From Mesorhizobium alhagi CCNWXJ12-2 (lineage in GTDB: Bacteria; Pseudomonadota; Alphaproteobacteria; Rhizobiales; Rhizobiaceae): a stretch of DNA of 36,060 nucleotides. Shown one piece after another: positions 32,871 to 36,060 of the stretch. Each line of letters opens with the position of its first letter. Positions within the stretch are counted from its first letter, which is position 1. The position numbers and the translations under genes were made by a program. Where the stretch lies: NCBI RefSeq assembly GCF_000236565.1, contig NZ_AHAM01000250.1:1-36060 (forward strand). The letters are read 5' to 3'. The notes under the pieces are model-generated. The model did not search any database, was not told the DNA's origin, and saw only the letters and a list, made by a program, of their open reading frames with translations.

Positions 32871-34415
32871 TTACTGCACCTGTTCGATCTCGCTCGGCCG
32901 CCAGGTCTTGTCGATCCAGGGCTCCAATGGCCCGTACATCCGCAGGAGCGGGAACCAGCTCTTGCCGGAGACGGTCTGAAGCCAGTTGCCCTCCTTGCCT
33001 TCCGGCGCATTGGGAGCAAAATAGACGTCGTAAGACCCGTCCGCGTTCTGCACCATTCCTCGGTCTGGCTGCCGACCGTCGGGAACTTTTGGCTCGTCTG
33101 GAGTTGCGACCGGGTCTGGGTGTCGTAAAGCGTGACAGCCCAGAAATTGTTCACCGGGACATTTGACGGCAGATGCAGCCTATAGGTCCTGGACCCGTCC
33201 AACGGCTTCTTGTCGGCATCGAGACTGGCCATGGCATAATCCGACCCAGCCCCGGCCGTTGTGACCGCCATGGAAGGAGTCACGCCGCCGGCATTGAAGT
33301 AGAACAGAGCCCTCGCGCTGAGCATCATGGCCCCATCCGCCTCGAACGAGGTATTCTTGTCCGCATAACCCATTATCCAGGAACTGTCGGTGTCGGGATA
33401 GATCTGGACCCCGCCGATGCGCGGATAGGCGGTGAAAACGCGCGCGGTTGCGTTGCCGAGCGTGCCCGCTTCGGTCAACAGCTTCTTCATCCGGTCGTCG
33501 GGCTCGAACTTCTGGCCCTTGACGATACCGATCGAAGCGATCTCGCCGGACTTCGGGCCCGATCGCATCGATCGGCTCACGCTGGATGATCGCGTCGAGG
33601 ATCTCGAAGTATTTCAGGTCGTTCGGGAAAACGGTGTTGAAAGACTTCCCCGACACGTTGACGTACTCGGTAGGCGGGGGATTGCTGGCGTCCTTGAGCG
33701 GGTAAATCTTGAGGCCCGAGGTGATATTCTCGACCGCCGGCTCCAGGCCGTCCTCGATCGAACCGCGCAGGAACAGGAAGTTCCTGTTGGTCGAGGGCTT
33801 CAGCAGGAAATATCCGTCAGGCGCATCACCGTCGTAGCCCGGCGGCAGCACGAGGTACTTGCCGCCCTTGCCCTTGTCCGGGCCGGTGACGCCGATATCG
33901 CCGACAAATCTCTGCCAGGAAACATCGAGAAAGCCGAGCATCCCGGGCGGCACTTCGATGACCGTTGGGCCGTCCTTGGCGAGATCTGTCCCCGAATACG
34001 CATAGAGGGTCGAGGTGTTCGCCGTCACGACAAGGGTCGCCGAATCCATCAACTGCTCGAATACGGCGATCTTGTTCGGCGCGTCCGCGCCTTCCCTGGC
34101 AAATCCATCGAGAATGCTGTTGATCGACACGGCGCCAAGATTGTCGAGATAGACGTCGGTGGCGCGCATCCTGTCGAGGTTGTCGTAAACGGTCTCGACT
34201 GTGTTGCCGATCGGTATGCCGTCGAAGAACTCTAACGTGCCGATCGAAGTGTCAACCTTGCCCGGGATCGAGATCGACTCCAGTTCCGCTCCCGTGACAT
34301 CCGCTGCCGCCAACTGCGGCGATCCAACGGCGACAAGGGCCGAAACGACCAGAACTCCGGCGAGTTTCGTCGCAAGTGGCCTGCCGTCCGTGACAGGGTT
34401 GCTTGAGGGTTTCAC
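32871..34415 (-). pseudogene. DUF1254/DUF1214 exported protein with two frameshifts
   Basis: GTG 34415 follows GGAGG (at 34423-34427) at 7 bases and starts a signal peptide (VKPSSNPVTDGRPLATKLAG, then VLVVSALVAVGSPQLAAA). The DUF1254 part is readable to E-P-I-D-A-I-G-P-E. A frameshift in GGGCCCGAAG (about 33557-33565) leads to G-E-I-A-S-I-G-I-V-K-G-Q-K-F-E, and the DUF1214 part follows with Y-R-L-H-L-P-S-N-V-P-V-N-N-F-W-A-V-T-L-Y-D. A second frameshift near 33055 precedes G-S-Y-D-V-Y-F-A-P-N-A-P-E-G and the end I-D-K-T-W-R-P-S-E-I-E-Q. Without the two shifts the product would be about 514 residues. The role of these exported proteins is unknown. Sequence error is possible but two shifts make decay likelier. 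Confidence 0.8.
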
Positions 34416-34515
34416 GTTTCGTCCTCCTATATTTGTCGTCCGCCTGCATTTGCAGGTCATCGGCATGATCACCGGCGCGGCGCCGGCATCCGCCGCGCCA
34501 CTGCGCTAACCGGCT

Positions 34516-35049
34516 CTATTGCTGCACCAGCTCGATCTCGCTCGGTCGCCAGCTCTTGTCGAAGAATGACGGCAGTGGGCTGTACAGGCGCAGGATGGTG
34601 AACCAGCCCTTTTGCGGATCGGTCTGGATCCAGTTGCCGCGCGCCACGCCGTCCGGCTGCTCCGGGCTGAAGTAGACGGTCGTTGCGCCGTCCTGGGCAG
34701 CTTCGGCCGCCGGCGACGGATAACTCTGGCTACCGGCGCGGGGGTATTTCTGGGGTGTCTGCAGCATGGAGCGGGTCTGGTTGTCGTAGAGCGTGAAGGA
34801 CCAGAACGCCTTGGCCGGGATGTCCTTGGGCAGCGTCACTTTGTAGGTCTTCGCGCCGTCGAACACGTCGCCCTTGGCATCGAGAAAAGCCATCAGATAC
34901 TGCGATCCGACGCCGGGGATGTTCATGATCATGCCGGGGCTGTCGAGCGTGTAGCCGTAGTAGAAGGCCGTGCGCGAATCGAGGGTGCGGGCGCCGGTCG
35001 GCGGCAGCGGTTTGAATTCGCCATCCGGCACGCAAGCCTCGGCAGCCAT
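34516..35049 (-). pseudogene. DUF1214-domain C-terminal part of a third copy, 5' truncated
   Basis: The minus strand from 35049 reads M-A-A-E-A-C-V-P-D-G-E-F-K-P-L-P-P and continues as an open DUF1214 domain to 34516: G-S-Q-Y-L-M-A-F-L-D-A-K-G-D, then K-A-F-W-S-F-T-L-Y-D-N-Q-T-R-S-M-L-Q and the conserved end F-F-D-K-S-W-R-P-S-E-I-E-L-V-Q-Q. The whole DUF1254 half and signal peptide are gone. The frame stays open upstream to 35223, but that part is the antisense of a cyclase fragment, so homology stops near 35049. Confidence 0.75.
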
Positions 35050-35053
35050 AACG

Positions 35054-36060
35054 AGCGGATTGGCGCAGGAAGTCGCCGGCCAGCTTTCCAAGTTCAAAGA
35101 CATCGTCGTCCTCCAGTCGGTCGAAACCGCACCAGGCAAAGAGACCTTGCCGCCGCGCTTCGTTCTTTCCGGAAGCGTGAATCTGGAGCCCGACGCCTTC
35201 CGGCTTCGGGTCAGTTTTCGCAACCGGGCCGACGGCTCGATCCTGTGGGCAAACAGCTATGATGGGGAAACGAAGGTCTCCGGGATCCTGGAGGCCCAGG
35301 CCGACATAGCCCGGAACGTGGCGACAAGCCTTGCCCAATCCTACGGGGTGATTTCCCAGGCGGACGCGGCGCTGAATGTTTCGAATCCCCCGACGATTGG
35401 GCTGCCTACTCCTGCACGCTTTCCTATTACGCATACCGGGTGAGCCTCGATCCCAAGGCCCGTGCTGCAGTGCGCGCTTGCCTTGAGAAGGCGGTCGAGC
35501 GGTTTCCGAACTATGCGACGGCCTGGGCCTTGCTGGCGCATGTCACCATCGACGAGGTCCGATTCAGTTTTCCGGCTGACCCTGCCTCGTCACCGGCGGT
35601 CGGTCGTGCCTTGGCTATCGCCCGCCACGCGGTGGAGTTGGACCCCCGCAATGTGCGCGCGCTGCATGCAGAAATGTCCGCGCTTTTCTTCAGCAAGGAA
35701 TTTGATGCGGGGAGGCGGGTGGGCGAGCAGGCCTTGGCGATCAACCCGAACGACACCGAACTCATGGGCGGCTTCGGGACGCGCCTGGCCCTGTCAGGAA
35801 ACTGGGAGGACGGTTGCCCATTGGTCGAAGAGGCGCGTGACCGCAATCCGGGCCCGTTCGCGTACTATGAGTCGATTCTGGCCCTTTGTTCCTATTTCAG
35901 CGGGGATTACGAAAAGGCCGCCATGTGGATCAAGAAGACAACGGCTCCGGGGAATTCTCTCTATCACGCGATTGCAGCCGCGATCTTCGGCGAAGGCGGA
36001 TACGAAATCGATGCCGAGCGCGAACGTGCCTGGCTGGAAGAAAATGAGCCGGACTTGGTC
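35054..36060 (+). pseudogene. adenylate cyclase-type TPR protein, C-terminal part, 5' truncated and frameshifted
   Basis: The frame begins S-G-L-A-Q-E-V-A-G-Q-L-S-K-F-K-D-I-V-V-L-Q, the start of the domain that lies between the cyclase and the TPR repeats in such proteins (compare residues 260-290 of the gene at 2003). It continues with P-R-F-V-L-S-G-S-V and A-D-G-S-I-L-W-A. A frameshift near 35365-35385 moves to E-S-P-D-D-W-A-A-Y-S-C-T-L-S-Y-Y-A-Y-R, then TPR-like repeats such as A-I-A-R-H-A-V-E-L-D-P-R-N and G-E-Q-A-L-A-I-N-P-N-D, open to the window edge. The cyclase domain and any start are missing. The junction with the DUF1214 remnant is at about 35050. Confidence 0.8.

Noticed and set aside
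33432-34235. 267-codon plus-strand frame opposite the DUF1254 gene
   Set aside because: It mirrors a recognisable DUF1254 gene on the minus strand and shows no protein features.
1-36060. CRISPR array, tRNA or rRNA genes
   Set aside because: No regularly spaced repeats and no cloverleaf or rRNA-like sequence was seen on either strand.

Overview
The window is about 36 kb of GC-rich DNA from an alphaproteobacterium, most likely a Rhizobiales member close to Mesorhizobium. This is inferred from gene content: adenylate cyclase/TPR proteins, DUF982 and DUF1127 small proteins, and many GntR, LysR and ABC-type genes. No rRNA, tRNA or CRISPR array was found.

Left part (1-4.3 kb): the N-terminus of a Y-family DNA polymerase (DinB type, minus strand) at the edge, remnants of a VOC/glyoxalase gene and a LysR regulator, a small exported SnoaL-like protein, and a class III adenylate cyclase fused to a TPR region. 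The cyclase has Val at the usual transition-state Asn position.

Catabolic locus (4.3-15.4 kb): a GntR/FCD regulator faces a tightly packed operon on the plus strand. The operon holds a DUF1185 protein, a fusion of alpha/beta hydrolase, flavin reductase and a degenerate Nudix-like domain, a luciferase-like (LLM) flavin oxygenase, an aldehyde dehydrogenase, a four-gene polyamine-type ABC importer, and a succinate-semialdehyde-type dehydrogenase. A promoter with a 17-bp spacer and a perfect 12-bp palindrome lie in the divergent gap. The enzyme set matches the logic of trigonelline (N-methylnicotinate) ring cleavage to succinate: two-component oxygenase, aldehyde dehydrogenase, amidohydrolase, semialdehyde dehydrogenase. 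The substrate is inferred, not shown. The DUF1185 protein and the fusion are unexpected parts.

Decayed accessory region (15.6-25.2 kb): gene remnants (two alpha/beta hydrolases, a thioredoxin-reductase-like protein, IS110 and IS3 transposases, two hypothetical genes with internal stops or frameshifts) lie between a few small intact genes. The intact ones are a DUF982 protein, a Phd/VapC-type toxin-antitoxin pair, a DUF1127 protein and several very small ORFs. One intrinsic terminator at 22.1 kb has no recognisable gene before it.

Envelope operon (25.3-32.1 kb): an AraC-family regulator is divergent from a five-or-more-gene operon whose later genes overlap by 1-4 bases. It encodes an exported DUF3604 (PHP-like metal-site) protein, an exported protein of unknown function, two HupE/UreJ-type membrane proteins, a membrane-anchored peptidyl-prolyl isomerase and a large HupE/UreJ-like protein. 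The set looks like an uncharacterised envelope or metal-handling system.

Right end (32.2-36.06 kb): three consecutive DUF1254/DUF1214 genes on the minus strand, all damaged (internal deletion, two frameshifts, 5' truncation). The third abuts a 5'-truncated, frameshifted cyclase/TPR gene on the plus strand, which marks a rearrangement junction near 35.05 kb.
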